NCBI RefSeq assembly: GCF_025137375.1 | Contig: NZ_CP073720.1 | Coordinates: forward strand, 4,364,501 to 4,428,500 | Length of the DNA stretch: 64,000 bases | DNA from: Dactylosporangium fulvum | GTDB taxonomy: Bacteria; Actinomycetota; Actinomycetes; Mycobacteriales; Micromonosporaceae | Direction: 5' to 3' | In this document: piece after piece, positions 1 to 8,317 of the stretch | Layout: every line of letters starts with the position of its first letter | Position numbering within the stretch: the first letter of the stretch is position 1 | Program-made: the position numbers and the translations under genes | Notes under the pieces: generated by a model | What the model was told of the DNA's origin: nothing | Database searches by the model: none | What the model saw: the letters and a program-made list of their open reading frames with translations, nothing else

Positions 1-181
1 ACGCGGACAGCACTGCCCGGTCCGGCCACGACGGTCGCGGCCGGCCGACCTGCCGGCGCAGGACCGCGACCTCGTGACGTAGGACCAACAGCTCCGCAGT
101 CTTGGCAGCGTCGCTGCGCGACAGCCACACCAGCCAGCCGAACACTTGAACCATGCTCAGGTACAGCAGCCGGAACACCAT
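1..181 (-). mobile_element. Transposase/integrase N-terminus, cut by the window edge
   Basis: Reading the minus strand from the ATG at 179-181 gives 60 codons without a stop, running off the left edge. The product begins MVFRLLYLSMVQVFGW and continues with LVLRHEVAVLRRQVGR, which I recognise as the conserved N-terminus of a common actinobacterial DDE integrase-type transposase (rve core lies further on, outside the window). The N-terminal stretch is hydrophobic, then basic and helical, as in that family. Whether the element is intact cannot be judged from here. Its 5' end lies next to a gene remnant on the other strand, so insertion may have broken that gene. Confidence 0.75.
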
Positions 182-403
182 CACACGAGCATGCGCCCCG
201 ATCGGCGAAACCCGGCTCACAATCCGTGCGACGAGTTATGGCACGGCACACGGGTGGCGTCGACGTACTACAACATCAACTACGGTGCGGTGCAGTTCAT
301 GGAGGGTTCCTACCCGCTGTTCCAGATCGGTGTCGGCAACCGCTCCTTGTCCAACGCGGGTGGCAGCAGCTACCGCGCCACGTACGTCTACCGGTACTGC
401 TGA
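182..403 (+). pseudogene. Possible 3' remnant of a secreted or hypothetical gene
   Basis: The frame ending at 403 reads GTRVASTYYNINYGAVQF and then a Gly/Ser/Asn-rich tail ending YRATYVYRYC. It looks more protein-like than the surrounding frames, but the only start is inside the oppositely oriented transposase gene. I therefore read it as the tail of a gene whose 5' part was lost when the transposase inserted. I do not recognise the family. It could also be chance. Confidence 0.25.
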
Positions 404-779
404 ACCCCGCTCGGACCAGTCGACCGGACCCGTCGACCGTGGTCCGACCGCACGCGCCACGTGTGCTGAGGCGGACGCGTGGTGATGGCGCGGGCCACTG
501 TGGCGGCGTCGATGTCGGGTGGGGTCGCACAGCGGCAGGAGATCTGCGCGGGGTACACGGGTGCAGGCGTCGCGGCAACTCGCGGACCGAAGGCCCAGCG
601 ACCGCCCATGCCGTCAGAGAGCAGGGTGACATGCATCAACGACCGCCGGTGCGGCAGCGCCCGCGGGGACGTCCCGCATGCGACTGGGTGTGCTGCGCAG
701 ACGGCGCGGGAACAGCGGGCGGCGGACATGCGAAAAGAACTGCGTTTTGTGCGGGACGAGCAAAGGTGGGTGCCGTGCT
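404..779. other. No gene recognised
   Basis: Frames on both strands are Arg/Pro/Gly-rich and mutually shadowing, with no recognisable motif. Nothing is called here apart from the hairpin that follows. Confidence 0.5.
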
Positions 780-822
780 GCTCGGACAGGTTCGGGGTGC
801 CCGTCGGCGAACCTGTCCGAGC
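780..822 (-). terminator. 15-bp perfect hairpin, terminator of the HD/hypothetical group
   Basis: GCTCGGACAGGTTCG at 780-794 pairs perfectly with CGAACCTGTCCGAGC at 808-822 around a 13-nt loop. It sits 9 bp beyond the stop at 831 of the minus-strand reading frame, where a terminator is expected. There is no clear U-tract, as is usual in actinomycetes. Confidence 0.7.
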
Positions 823-830
823 GGCACGGG

Positions 831-1250
831 TCAGGCCGCTGCGGCGACCGATTGGTTCTCGACGGGGAGCAGGGTCACGTGGTGCCGTGCGGCGTCGAGG
901 TGACCGCGCGCTTCGGCGAGCGCGGTCTCGGCGGCCGCCACATGCCGGCCCGCGGCGGGCCGGAAGTCCCCCACGTACGGGCTGAGCTGGTGGGCGAGTT
1001 CGGTGAGCGCCGCGGTGGTGTCGGCGAGCGTCGCCACCGCGAGCTCAGGCGGGTAGTGCCCGTTTCCTGCGGCGGTACGGCAGGTGTGGCCGGCGACGTC
1101 GCGCAGGTGCCGTAGCGCGGCCGGTACCACCATCTCTTCGTCGAGATCGGCATCGACGGTGTGGATCAGGACGAACGCCTCCGCGGTGGCGGCATCTGGT
1201 GGGGCGACGTCGGGAATCGCGATGTCGGGTATGGGAGGGGCGTGACCTTC
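831..1250 (-). CDS. Hypothetical protein, start unresolved
   Basis: The frame ending at 831 codes for an alanine- and histidine-rich helical protein (TLADTTAALTELAHQLSPYV near the middle, ARHHVTLLPVENQ near the end). Coding-like composition reaches back to about 1250, but the only ordinary start codon after the upstream HD gene is the ATG at 1131-1133, which would give 100 residues. Either the gene starts there, or it has lost its 5' end, or it begins inside the HD gene. It lies in the same direction as the HD gene and is followed by a strong hairpin, which supports expression as the last gene of the group. I do not recognise the family. Confidence 0.45.
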   Translation of the reverse strand, partial: EGHAPPIPDIAIPDVAPPDAATAEAFVLIHTVDADLDEEMVVPAALRHLRDVAGHTCRTAAGNGHYPPELAVATLADTTAALTELAHQLSPYVGDFRPAAGRHVAAAETALAEARGHLDAARHHVTLLPVENQSVAAAA

Positions 1251-1324
1251 CGCGGCACCGCCCAGGTCGCTGACGTGCGCTGCCCCGTGGCAGATCGTGG
1301 CCGAACTACAAAGAACCTTTGAGC

Positions 1325-1912
1325 TCAGTCCTGACGGGGCTTGGGGGAATTCGACAGCCAGGTCAACGGCTCCCCGCCGATTGCAGCGTCGGCGAGGCGT
1401 AGAGCCGAATCGGTCTTGAGGGCCGCTCTGCAGTTGTCGATCCAGGACTGCACGGTCGTAATGCCCTGGTGCTGATACTCGACGGCCTGGATGAGGCACT
1501 CGAGCTTGTCCGCGTCGCGTGCGACGATCGCTTCAGGGGTCGTGGCGGCCTCGTATTCGGCCACGGCCGAGGTGATCGTGTCCACAACCGTCGGTGGGCA
1601 TCCGGCGATCTGATCGGCGGTGATGCTCGGGTTGTCCGCAGCCTTGAGGTACCGCTTTCCGATGCGTGAGATGTCCCCGATTCGGGTCTCTTGGGTGTCG
1701 TGTAGCACGCACATCAGGGCGACGCGAGCTGGGTCGACGCCTTCCATCGCGGCGAGGATGGTGCCCGTGATGGCGGCTCGGAACGAGTGGTCGGCGATGG
1801 ACTCCGGGTTGTTGATGCCAGCGATCCACCAGCCGGTGCGCTTGGCCCGTTTCAGCATGCCGACCTCGAAGAGGAAGCTCATGGCGCCGGCTGTGTCAGC
1901 GTCGGTCATCAT
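1325..1912 (-). CDS. HD-domain metal-dependent phosphohydrolase (YfbR/HDDC2-like)
   Basis: The 195-residue product carries the HD signature in order: ADHSFR near residue 42, the HD doublet in LHDTQET near 70, and DADKLE near 137. Together these form the divalent-metal site. Length and motif spacing match the HDDC2/YfbR group, which includes 5'-deoxynucleotidases acting on dNMPs; the substrate here is inferred only from family. The ATG at 1910-1912 overlaps the TGA of the upstream regulator frame (ATGA), so the two are translationally coupled. A second ATG follows at once and a third (MSFLFEVGML) is 10 codons in. The protein is cytosolic, with no signal peptide or membrane segment. Confidence 0.85.
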   Translation of the reverse strand: MMTDADTAGAMSFLFEVGMLKRAKRTGWWIAGINNPESIADHSFRAAITGTILAAMEGVDPARVALMCVLHDTQETRIGDISRIGKRYLKAADNPSITADQIAGCPPTVVDTITSAVAEYEAATTPEAIVARDADKLECLIQAVEYQHQGITTVQSWIDNCRAALKTDSALRLADAAIGGEPLTWLSNSPKPRQD

Positions 1913-3083
1913 CCCGTCCTTTGCTGGTGAACCCCGCTCATGCGGAGTCCGTAGAGGATGGACGTTAGCTCGCGTCGGGATTGGGCGGAAATCGTGTTGC
2001 TGTCGAGTACTTCAACGGCGCGGCGCAGCAGGTCGCTGCCGAGTTCGGGTTCGTCCTGTGCGAGTCGATGCCGGAGGGTCAGCAGTGCCCACAGACTGTG
2101 AATGTTCAGGTCAATGAACGGATGGCCTGCGTAGAGCCGGTCGACCAGGTGACGCAGGAGGCGGCCGCCTCGCCAGGACAGCGACTTGTCGGGCATGAAG
2201 GAATCGTCGCGCTGGCGGTGCGCTACGTCGCCGACCCAGTATGCCGAGTAGTTGAGGCCGCCAGTTCACAGGCGTCATCTGGATGAGCGCGGGCGATGAA
2301 GTCGCGTAGAGGCTGGGGGTCGCCTTGTTTGGCAAGGCTTGTGGCTACCGAGCGGGCATCTGGCCACAGCGGCGACCATGTGTGGAACGTCGAAGGCGAT
2401 ACCGACTTCTTCGCCGTTTGGCCGAGCCAGGAGGCTGTATGCCCTGAGGGGTCGATTCCCGCGAGGAAGCAGGCCTGACGGTGGAGAAGGACGCTGCCGG
2501 GACTCCGTTGTCCGGCGCGATCGGCGATGATCTGGAGGTTGTCGAAGAAGGCACGTCGTTCAGCTGACTCCAGCGACGGACTTGCGGGAACGGGACCTCG
2601 GCGTCCGGTCGGGCGGTGCAGTGCGCGGAACACGGCTGGCTCCTGACCGACGACGGCCCAGGCCAGCATCTCGGTCAACGAATGCGTCAACACGGTCCAG
2701 CCAAGTGGGTGGTGGTCGACGGCGTAGGTCTCCGGGTCCGCATCGAGAATAATGTCGAGGAGGTAGTCCGTCTCCGCGGCCTCGTCGAGCATGCCGAGCA
2801 GTCGCGGGTTGGCGCCGAGTCGAGCGAGCTTGTGGCGGACGGCGATGGCTTGACCGAACGTCACTGATGTGAAGGGCCGCCGACCGGACTCCCAGCTTTG
2901 CACTGTCGCGCGGTCGACGCCGAGGTCCGCGGCGACCCGTTCCTGGCTGGCCGGGATCGATTCCCGGATGAGTTTGAACATGTACCCGGTAACGGTGCCT
3001 CGATGCGCTGCCCGACGCCCGGAACGCATCTTCACCCCCAACACGTACTCGCGGTTGGCATTGAACCTAAATCGACGTGCCAT
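1909..3083 (-). pseudogene. XRE-family transcriptional regulator, frameshifted
   Basis: Two minus-strand frames (3083-2223 and one open through 2196-1909) look like one gene split by a 1-nt deletion near 2260. The first part has a helix-turn-helix at about residues 34-72 (ERVAADLGVDRATVQSWES). It reads ELAAS and then goes off frame to a TAG. In the neighbouring frame the sequence continues NYSAYWVGDVAHRQRDDSF and a conserved-looking alpha-helical tail, which from memory is the usual continuation of this actinobacterial regulator family. The rejoined protein would be about 391 residues. It is coupled by ATGA to the HD hydrolase. A start at the in-frame GTG or ATG near 3029-3035 is also possible. 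The tail could still be made separately from the ATG at 2196. A sequencing error is an alternative explanation. Confidence 0.7.
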
Positions 3084-3385
3084 GAGCGCCGTTGGTGCCT
3101 GGAACTCGTACCGTCAGTGAGTCCATTCACCGGCACGTCGATCGTAGCGTTACCGTCACGGATCGCACCAAACAGCCGCAGCGGCGCGGACTGTGTGGCC
3201 GGTCTCGTTCGACAGCGAGGGCGCTGGAACGCGCCGACCTGCGTCGGACAAAGCAGGGCTCCCCGCTGCTACATGATCAGCGAGCTGTGGCGGCGGGTGA
3301 AGGGTTGGGCGTGCCGTGCGGCGCGGGTCGCGCTGGGCGGTGTGGTTCGTGTCGTACGGCACGTCCTTCCCACACACGTAAGGAG
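3084..3385. other. Divergent intergenic region
   Basis: This 302-bp stretch lies between the minus-strand XRE gene and the plus-strand small ORF and should hold promoters for both. I see no convincing coding frame and no clear operator palindrome. Confidence 0.45.
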
Positions 3386-3502
3386 ATGACGGTGATGCCG
3401 GCCGGGTCAGTGGTGTTCGACAGTGGGGACGCCGGCCGTGCAGTTCGCCGGTGGTCGGGGTTCAACCTCCTGATCACCAGCGAGACGGAATGGTCGACGT
3501 AG
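3386..3502 (+). CDS. Small ORF ahead of the XRE-kinase group
   Basis: A perfect AAGGAG (3380-3385) precedes ATG codons at 3386 and 3395. The second has 9-nt spacing, the better fit, and gives 35 residues: MPAGSVVFDSGDAGRAVRRW, then SGFNLLITSETEWST. The peptide has no cysteine and no signal sequence. It lies 56 bp before the XRE regulator on the same strand. It could be a leader peptide, a regulatory peptide or a precursor for the tailoring enzymes next door. None of these is shown by sequence alone, and I recognise no family. Confidence 0.4.
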   Translation: MTVMPAGSVVFDSGDAGRAVRRWSGFNLLITSETEWST

Positions 3503-3558
3503 CGCGTCGCCGTCATGCTTCGGGCCACAGTTTTGTGATGAGAGGGAGATGAGGGAAG

Positions 3559-4041
3559 GTGGCGCAGAAGCCCGCCGAGCTGATGCCTTTCGAGTCGCCT
3601 CAGCATTACCTCGGCGCTGAACTCCGTGCTTGGCGACTCCTGCGGGGATATTCCCTCGCGCGGCTCGGTTCTGCGGTCCACGTCTCCGGCGCACTGCTTG
3701 GCAAGATCGAGAAGGCTCAGCATTGGCCGAGCAAGGACCTCGTTGAACGCTGCGACGAAACCCTCAGCGCCGCCGGAACGCTCACACGCTTGTACGGCCT
3801 GGCCTGCACGGGGTTCCAAGCCGGCGAGGGACTTCATGGAAGCTCCTATGGCAGTGTGGGACGTGGCGACCAGAGCCCAGCCATGGCTGCGGACCCAGTG
3901 CTGTACTCGGACGCGCTGGCGGTCGTTGCGGACTTCGAGGTCTATCGGCGTCGGCGACTTGATGCCGTGCCTGACGCAATGTCGGCCATGACAGCGCCAG
4001 ATGTCAGGTTGGCGAGAGTGAGAGGCGATACGAGAAAATGA
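3559..4041 (+). CDS. XRE-family helix-turn-helix regulator
   Basis: The 160-residue product has a clear Cro/C1-type HTH at about residues 18-70, including YSLARLGSAVHVSGALLGKI and the downstream ERCDETLSAAG helix that is typical of actinobacterial XRE proteins. It is short: the region after residue 90 does not look like a complete DUF5753 sensor domain. The GTG start follows GAGGGAAGG. Its stop overlaps the kinase start (ATGA at 4038-4041), so the two are co-translated. It probably controls this small group; no operator was identified. Confidence 0.75.
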   Translation: MAQKPAELMPFESPQHYLGAELRAWRLLRGYSLARLGSAVHVSGALLGKIEKAQHWPSKDLVERCDETLSAAGTLTRLYGLACTGFQAGEGLHGSSYGSVGRGDQSPAMAADPVLYSDALAVVADFEVYRRRRLDAVPDAMSAMTAPDVRLARVRGDTRK

Positions 4042-5036
4042 CGTCCATGGAGTTTCAGTCGATTGAGCGAGCCCCGGAGGCGTTCCAGCAGCCGATTGCC
4101 GAAGAAGACATCACGGCGATCTGTCGGCGGGTATTCGGCGCGCACGTTCAGGTGAGCTCTGCGGTCGAGTTGGGCGCCGGGATGTACAACAACACCTATC
4201 GTGTGCAGGTCAGTGGACAGGAACAGCCGGTGGTCCTGCGGGTCGCGCCGCCTGCCGCGAAGCAGTTCCGCAGCGAGCGGGAGTTGATGCGCAACGAGTA
4301 CGCCACTGTGCCGTGGCTGACGTCGATCGCGTCGTTGATGCCCCAGGTGGTCGCCGCGGACTGGTCCCACGAGGTGATCGACCGCGACTATCTGGTGCAG
4401 ACGCTCCTGGACGGCGTTCCGGCGCCTGATCACCTGGGCAGCTATCCGCGCACCACGTGGCCCCATTTCTTCCGGCAGTTGGGTGAGATCGCCCGCCAGG
4501 TGCACGCCATTCGTGGGCCGCGCTTCGGCCCGGTTGCCGGTCCTGGGTATGCGACGTGGGCGCAGGCTCTGCAGGCGAGCTTCGCCGATATCGCGGCGGA
4601 CGTGGACAGCGTCGGGCTCGACGCCGCCGATCTGCGGACGATTGCTGCGCTGGTCGGCGAACGCAGTGTGGTGTTCGACGAGGTGCGGGTGCCGCGGATG
4701 CTCGCCGGCGATCTGTGGACGGTCAACGTGATGCTCGACGCTCACGCTGCCGAGCCCACGATCACGGGCGTGTTCGACCTGGACCGGACCTGGTGGGGTG
4801 ATCCGGCCGCTGACTGGACCATGCACATGGCGCTGGCGAAGCCCGGTACCGAACGGGATGCCTTCTGGGACAGCTACGGACCGCTGGAGCGGTCTGCGGA
4901 GGCATCGCTGCGGGCGTTCGTCTACCAGGCGCGGCACATTGGCGCCATCCGGTTGGAACGGCACCGCTTGGGCAACGCCGAGGGCGTGGCGGGCACCTAT
5001 GACGACATGGCGAGGGTCCAGGCGAGCTTGGGTTGA
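4038..5036 (+). CDS. Aminoglycoside-phosphotransferase-family kinase
   Basis: The 332-residue product has the APH/choline-kinase fold signatures. There is an N-terminal ELGAGMYNNTYRV nucleotide loop with VVLRVAP carrying arginine where the usual lysine sits. The catalytic-loop equivalent LAGDLWTVNVML follows near residue 225 (Asp and Asn of the HxDxxxxN type, but the usual His is replaced by Ala). A metal-binding FDLDRTWWGDP follows near 250. Such enzymes phosphorylate small hydroxylated molecules, aminoglycosides among them; the substrate here is unknown. It is coupled to the XRE regulator and converges on the ATP-grasp/methyltransferase gene 16 bp away, so resistance or self-protection is only one possibility. 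A start at the ATG three codons in is also possible. Confidence 0.75.
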   Translation: MTSMEFQSIERAPEAFQQPIAEEDITAICRRVFGAHVQVSSAVELGAGMYNNTYRVQVSGQEQPVVLRVAPPAAKQFRSERELMRNEYATVPWLTSIASLMPQVVAADWSHEVIDRDYLVQTLLDGVPAPDHLGSYPRTTWPHFFRQLGEIARQVHAIRGPRFGPVAGPGYATWAQALQASFADIAADVDSVGLDAADLRTIAALVGERSVVFDEVRVPRMLAGDLWTVNVMLDAHAAEPTITGVFDLDRTWWGDPAADWTMHMALAKPGTERDAFWDSYGPLERSAEASLRAFVYQARHIGAIRLERHRLGNAEGVAGTYDDMARVQASLG

Positions 5037-5052
5037 GCGAACACCGGATCGC

Positions 5053-7077
5053 TCAGCTGGCGACGGCGGTAACCGCGACCCTGTGGAGCAGGTGTGCGGT
5101 GGGCAGGCGCCGGGCGGCCTCTTGCTGCAGGCCGGCCAGGCCGAGGTCGTCGCCGGGATCGCCCAGTGTGAGGGCGACCTGATAGATGGCCAGGTATGTG
5201 GCGGTCCAGTCCGGGTTGGCGACGCAGCGGATCGGGGTGAAGCCGGCGCGGCGGAGGAGCTTCGGCCAGTCGGTGGTTCGGTGGCGTTGCGGGAGTCGGC
5301 GGTCGCCCGGTTTCCTGGGATGCCAACCGGTGAGGACGAGGCGTCCGCCGGGGCGCAGGATCCGGCGGGTCTCGCCGAGTACGGCTGCCGGGGCGGCGTA
5401 CTGGAATGCGTCGATCGACACGGCGGCGTCGGCGCTGCGATCGGCGAGCCCGATGGCGGTGAGGTCGGCGACGATGAACCGGGCCGTTCCGTCCATGCCA
5501 AAAGCTGCTGCGCGGCGGTCGGCCTCGGCCGCCGCGACCGCGGAGAAGTCCACGCCGATCAGGCGCACCCGGGCCAGGTGAGCCAGCCAGAGGCCGGGAC
5601 CACCGCGTCCGCATCCGAGATCCGTGAGGAGCTGCCCGCGCTGCAGGGCCAGCTCGTTGCTGAGATGGTGCAGCAGGTCGGCGGAGAGGAACGAGAACGG
5701 CTCGACGCGGATGGGCAGCAGCGGGTCGACGATGCGCATGACGGTCGCGACTCCGCCGCCGCCCGTCTGGCTGGAGTACAGGGCGTCGAACTCGGGTGCG
5801 GAGATCGGCACATGCCGTGTTGTGCTGGCGGTGTTCGGTTTCGGGTCGACCTCGATGCGGACGTCGGCCATGAGTTGATCGGCGTGCCGCTCGACGTGTT
5901 CGGCATTCGGGCCGGTCACGATCAGGTGGCCGATTCTGCTGCGGTTGTCCTGGGCTTTCCTGACGCGGTCGCCGATCGCCGTACGGATTCGGACGTCCGG
6001 GACTTCCGGGCTGCGCTGAGGTAGTCCGTGGACCGCTCGCAAGCGGCCGGCGTGTGGGCTGGTGAGGAACCGTACCGTGGCGTAGTGGCTCTGAGTCGCG
6101 TCGAGGGTGGCGGGCCGGCCGAGCGCGGTGTTGAGCAGCGCCGACCACGGGTTGATGCCGAGGGCGTGCTGGATGAGGAATCCGATCTGGCCGGCGCCGA
6201 GGCGGGCGCTGATCTCGATGACGGTGCATCGCCCGTCTTCGCCCACCATGACCTCGGTGTGGGAGGGGCCGTTGCGGATGCCGACGGCGGTGATCGCTCG
6301 TTCCACGGCGCGGTGGACGGTGTGTTCGATGCCGGGTGGGAGCGTGGCGGGCAGGCTGTGCCCGAGCTCGATCGGGTGCTGTCCCGAGGCGACCTGTTTG
6401 CGTGTGGTGCACAGGTGGCGGGTGTGCCCTTGTTGGGTGATCGATTCGACGCTGTACTCGGCGCCGTCGACGTGTTCTTGGATGAGCACTTGGGTGTCGA
6501 GGGAGATGCCGTACATGCCGCGTGGGGTGCGTGCCGTCCGCCAGGCTGCGGCGATGGCGGAGGGGTCACGGACAACCGTGACGCCCGCTGAGCCGGCGGC
6601 CTCGGCGGGCTTGACCACGCACGGGAACGCGATCTGGCCCGTCGCACAAAGGTGCCGCAGCTGCGCCTCGCTCGCGACCATCTCCGTCCGCGGCGTGGGC
6701 ACCCCATGGCGAGTGAGCGCCTGGTGCATGGTGGCCTTGTTCCGGGCGGCCGGAGCGAGGTCGGGGTCGTTGCCGGGCAGGCCGAGGGCGGCGCAGGCGC
6801 GGGCCAGCAGTGGGGTCAGGTACTCGTTGGTGGTGAGTACCGCGTCGGCGCGGATCTTCCGCGCGTATGCGACGAGTTCGTCGAGTGAGGATGCTGGTCG
6901 GGAGAGATCGGTCAATAGACACCCGGACAGCGCGTTACGAAGGTCGGCGCTGTAGGTCGCGTAGTAGTCATCTTGGGTGAGGGCGTACACCTGATGGCCG
7001 AGCCCGATCGCGGTGGCAGCGATGGCCCCGGCTTCAGGGCCGGCGGCCTCCAGCAGCAGGATCCGGGCGGAGGTCAT
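5053..7077 (-). CDS. Fused ATP-grasp ligase and SAM-dependent methyltransferase
   Basis: One 674-residue frame holds two enzymes. Residues about 1-415 are an ATP-grasp ligase of the carbamoyl-phosphate-synthase/amino-acid-ligase type: pre-ATP-grasp domain, CVVKPAEAAGSAGV as phosphate-binding loop, VLIQEHVDGAEYSVE, and EISARLGAGQIG with the Mg2+-binding glutamate. Residues about 420-674 are a class I methyltransferase with motif I LTDLGCGRGGPGLWLA, LIGVDFS and a C-terminal fold ending near LTGWHPRKPGD. ATP-grasp enzymes of this type join a carboxylate to an amine through an acyl phosphate, so a ligated and methylated small molecule or peptide is the natural inference. Start at the ATG at 7075-7077, with GAGGA about 8 nt upstream. 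The neighbours are a kinase and XRE regulators. The product is not predictable. Confidence 0.8.
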   Translation of the reverse strand: MTSARILLLEAAGPEAGAIAATAIGLGHQVYALTQDDYYATYSADLRNALSGCLLTDLSRPASSLDELVAYARKIRADAVLTTNEYLTPLLARACAALGLPGNDPDLAPAARNKATMHQALTRHGVPTPRTEMVASEAQLRHLCATGQIAFPCVVKPAEAAGSAGVTVVRDPSAIAAAWRTARTPRGMYGISLDTQVLIQEHVDGAEYSVESITQQGHTRHLCTTRKQVASGQHPIELGHSLPATLPPGIEHTVHRAVERAITAVGIRNGPSHTEVMVGEDGRCTVIEISARLGAGQIGFLIQHALGINPWSALLNTALGRPATLDATQSHYATVRFLTSPHAGRLRAVHGLPQRSPEVPDVRIRTAIGDRVRKAQDNRSRIGHLIVTGPNAEHVERHADQLMADVRIEVDPKPNTASTTRHVPISAPEFDALYSSQTGGGGVATVMRIVDPLLPIRVEPFSFLSADLLHHLSNELALQRGQLLTDLGCGRGGPGLWLAHLARVRLIGVDFSAVAAAEADRRAAAFGMDGTARFIVADLTAIGLADRSADAAVSIDAFQYAAPAAVLGETRRILRPGGRLVLTGWHPRKPGDRRLPQRHRTTDWPKLLRRAGFTPIRCVANPDWTATYLAIYQVALTLGDPGDDLGLAGLQQEAARRLPTAHLLHRVAVTAVAS

Positions 7078-7362
7078 AGGTAGTCCTCGCAGCCGCCGGT
7101 GCGGTGGCAACACATCGAGATTGGCAAGATCGCACCGCGATCATCTACCACAGTCCATATAGGACGGCCCGACGACACGCACGCACCCGGAATCACAAGA
7201 TCGTCGACAGAGTCAATTCCGGTGTCCGCGAGCCGGGACTCAAGACGGGCGTCCGACCTGGTCTCTGCGCAGCTGCGTCTGCTGGCGCTCGGCCATCCGC
7301 CGTCATGGGTCGTGGGCGCGGACGGGCCACTGCAGTCCATCGTCTCCCTCGCGCGTTCGTAG
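7078..7362. other. Intergenic, no gene recognised
   Basis: This region lies upstream of the ATP-grasp/methyltransferase gene and of the dead DapA-family gene and should contain the promoter of the former. No coding frame is convincing. A TATAGG-like hexamer occurs near 7158, without a matching -35 that I would trust. Confidence 0.4.
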
Positions 7363-7419
7363 ATGCAAATAGAGCAGGTTGCATGCAAGAACGAGAGGGA
7401 GTCTGCCACCTCCCTCTCG
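7363..7419 (+). promoter_or_regulatory. Operator-like palindromes and hairpin ahead of the DapA-family pseudogene
   Basis: ATGCAA (7363-7368) and TTGCAT (7379-7384) form an inverted repeat, and TTGCATGCAA (7379-7388) is itself a perfect 10-bp palindrome. A hairpin follows at 7392-7419, with CGAGAGGGAG pairing perfectly with CTCCCTCTCG around 8 nt. The repeats resemble binding sites for GntR/FCD-type regulators, which often control sugar-acid aldolase genes of the DapA family. That link is inference. Confidence 0.4.
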
Positions 7420-7870
7420 CGTCCCCGATCACCTCCTGGGGCATGATGCCGACCCCGTTCGCCGGCCCGGACGCGGCCCTCGACCTCACGTCGCTGGGCC
7501 GCGTCGTGCGCCGATACGTCGCGGACGGGTGTGACGGAGTGGTGGTCCTCGGCGTCGTAGGCGAGCCCGCGACACTGACGGAGGCGTAGCGCCGCGTTGT
7601 CTGTACGACGGCAGCGGCAGCGGGCGCGCCGGTGATCGCAGGTGCGCTCGTCGGTGGGCCCGACGGTGTTCTCGAGGACATCGAGCGTGTCGTCGTGCCC
7701 TGCGCCTCGTCGCTCACCGGTGTCATGGTGCCCGTGCATGCCGACGGCGAGGAGCCGGTCGTTGGCTCGACCTGGTGCACCGACGGTCCGGGCTGCCCGT
7801 GCTCGTCCAGGACCTGCCCCCCATCAACCGCAGCCCAGCCAGCCACCGATCCGATCTCGTCGAACGCTGA
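7383..7870 (+). pseudogene. DapA-family (dihydrodipicolinate synthase/N-acetylneuraminate lyase type) pseudogene
   Basis: From 7383 the frame reads GMMPTPF, then DGCDGVVVLGVVGEPATLTEA, the N-terminal beta-barrel signature of DapA-family aldolases. A TAG stop at 7587-7589 replaces the usual Glu codon before RRVV. The same frame resumes with APVIAGALVGGPDGVLEDIE, then shifts: the sequence SGLPVLVQDLPPINRS appears in the third frame and ends at 7870. Only about 160 codons of a roughly 300-codon gene remain, with one nonsense codon, at least one frameshift and loss of the catalytic Lys region. Confidence 0.75.
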
Positions 7871-7882
7871 GGAACTGCACTG

Positions 7883-8317
7883 ATGCCCGAGACCACTACC
7901 GATACACAGACCCGCTCCGGCGGCTGCCTGTGCGGGAAGATCCGGTTCACCGTCACCGGCTCACCCGACTATCCGCATGTGTGCAGCTGTGTGCACTGCC
8001 AGAAGCGTGCCGGTGGACCAATGCAGTCCTGGGTCGGGTTCCCCCTCGAAGGGCTGCGCTGGACCGGCGACGGCGGCGAGCCGACCTGGTACGACACCTT
8101 CCCCGGCCAGACTAGGCGCGGCTTCTGCGCCACCTGCGGCAGCCACCTCGCCGCGTTCGACTACGGCGACACCATCAGCGGCATCAACATGACCGCCCTC
8201 GACGACCGGACCGGCGAGGACCTCATTCCAGTCAACCAGTCCTTCCGCGGCGACGCGGTCGCCTGGCTGCCGCACGTGCCCGACACGAGCAGAGGGCCGG
8301 TTCGTGCCGAGCAGTGA
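7883..8317 (+). CDS. GFA/CENP-V family zinc-binding protein
   Basis: The 144-residue product has the Mis18/GFA zinc-site pattern: GGCLCGKIRF at residues 13-22, CSCVHCQKRAGG near 34, and GFCATCGSHLAAFD near 77. These cysteines bind structural and catalytic zinc in glutathione-dependent formaldehyde-activating enzymes and their many uncharacterised relatives. Actinomycetes lack glutathione, so the true substrate is unknown. GAGGA precedes the ATG. It follows directly on the dead DapA-family gene and may originally have been its operon partner. Confidence 0.85.
   Translation: MPETTTDTQTRSGGCLCGKIRFTVTGSPDYPHVCSCVHCQKRAGGPMQSWVGFPLEGLRWTGDGGEPTWYDTFPGQTRRGFCATCGSHLAAFDYGDTISGINMTALDDRTGEDLIPVNQSFRGDAVAWLPHVPDTSRGPVRAEQ

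Noticed and set aside
3942..5501. 519-residue minus-strand frame spanning the kinase gene and the end of the ATP-grasp/methyltransferase gene
   Set aside because: It runs antisense to one real gene and out of frame with the other; the composition is Pro/Arg/Ser-rich noise.
3386..7077. Graspetide (ATP-grasp-modified peptide) cluster
   Set aside because: The ATP-grasp domain is of the carboxylate-amine ligase type rather than the RimK/MvdD-like type, and the small ORF lacks the acidic/Thr core motifs of graspetide precursors.
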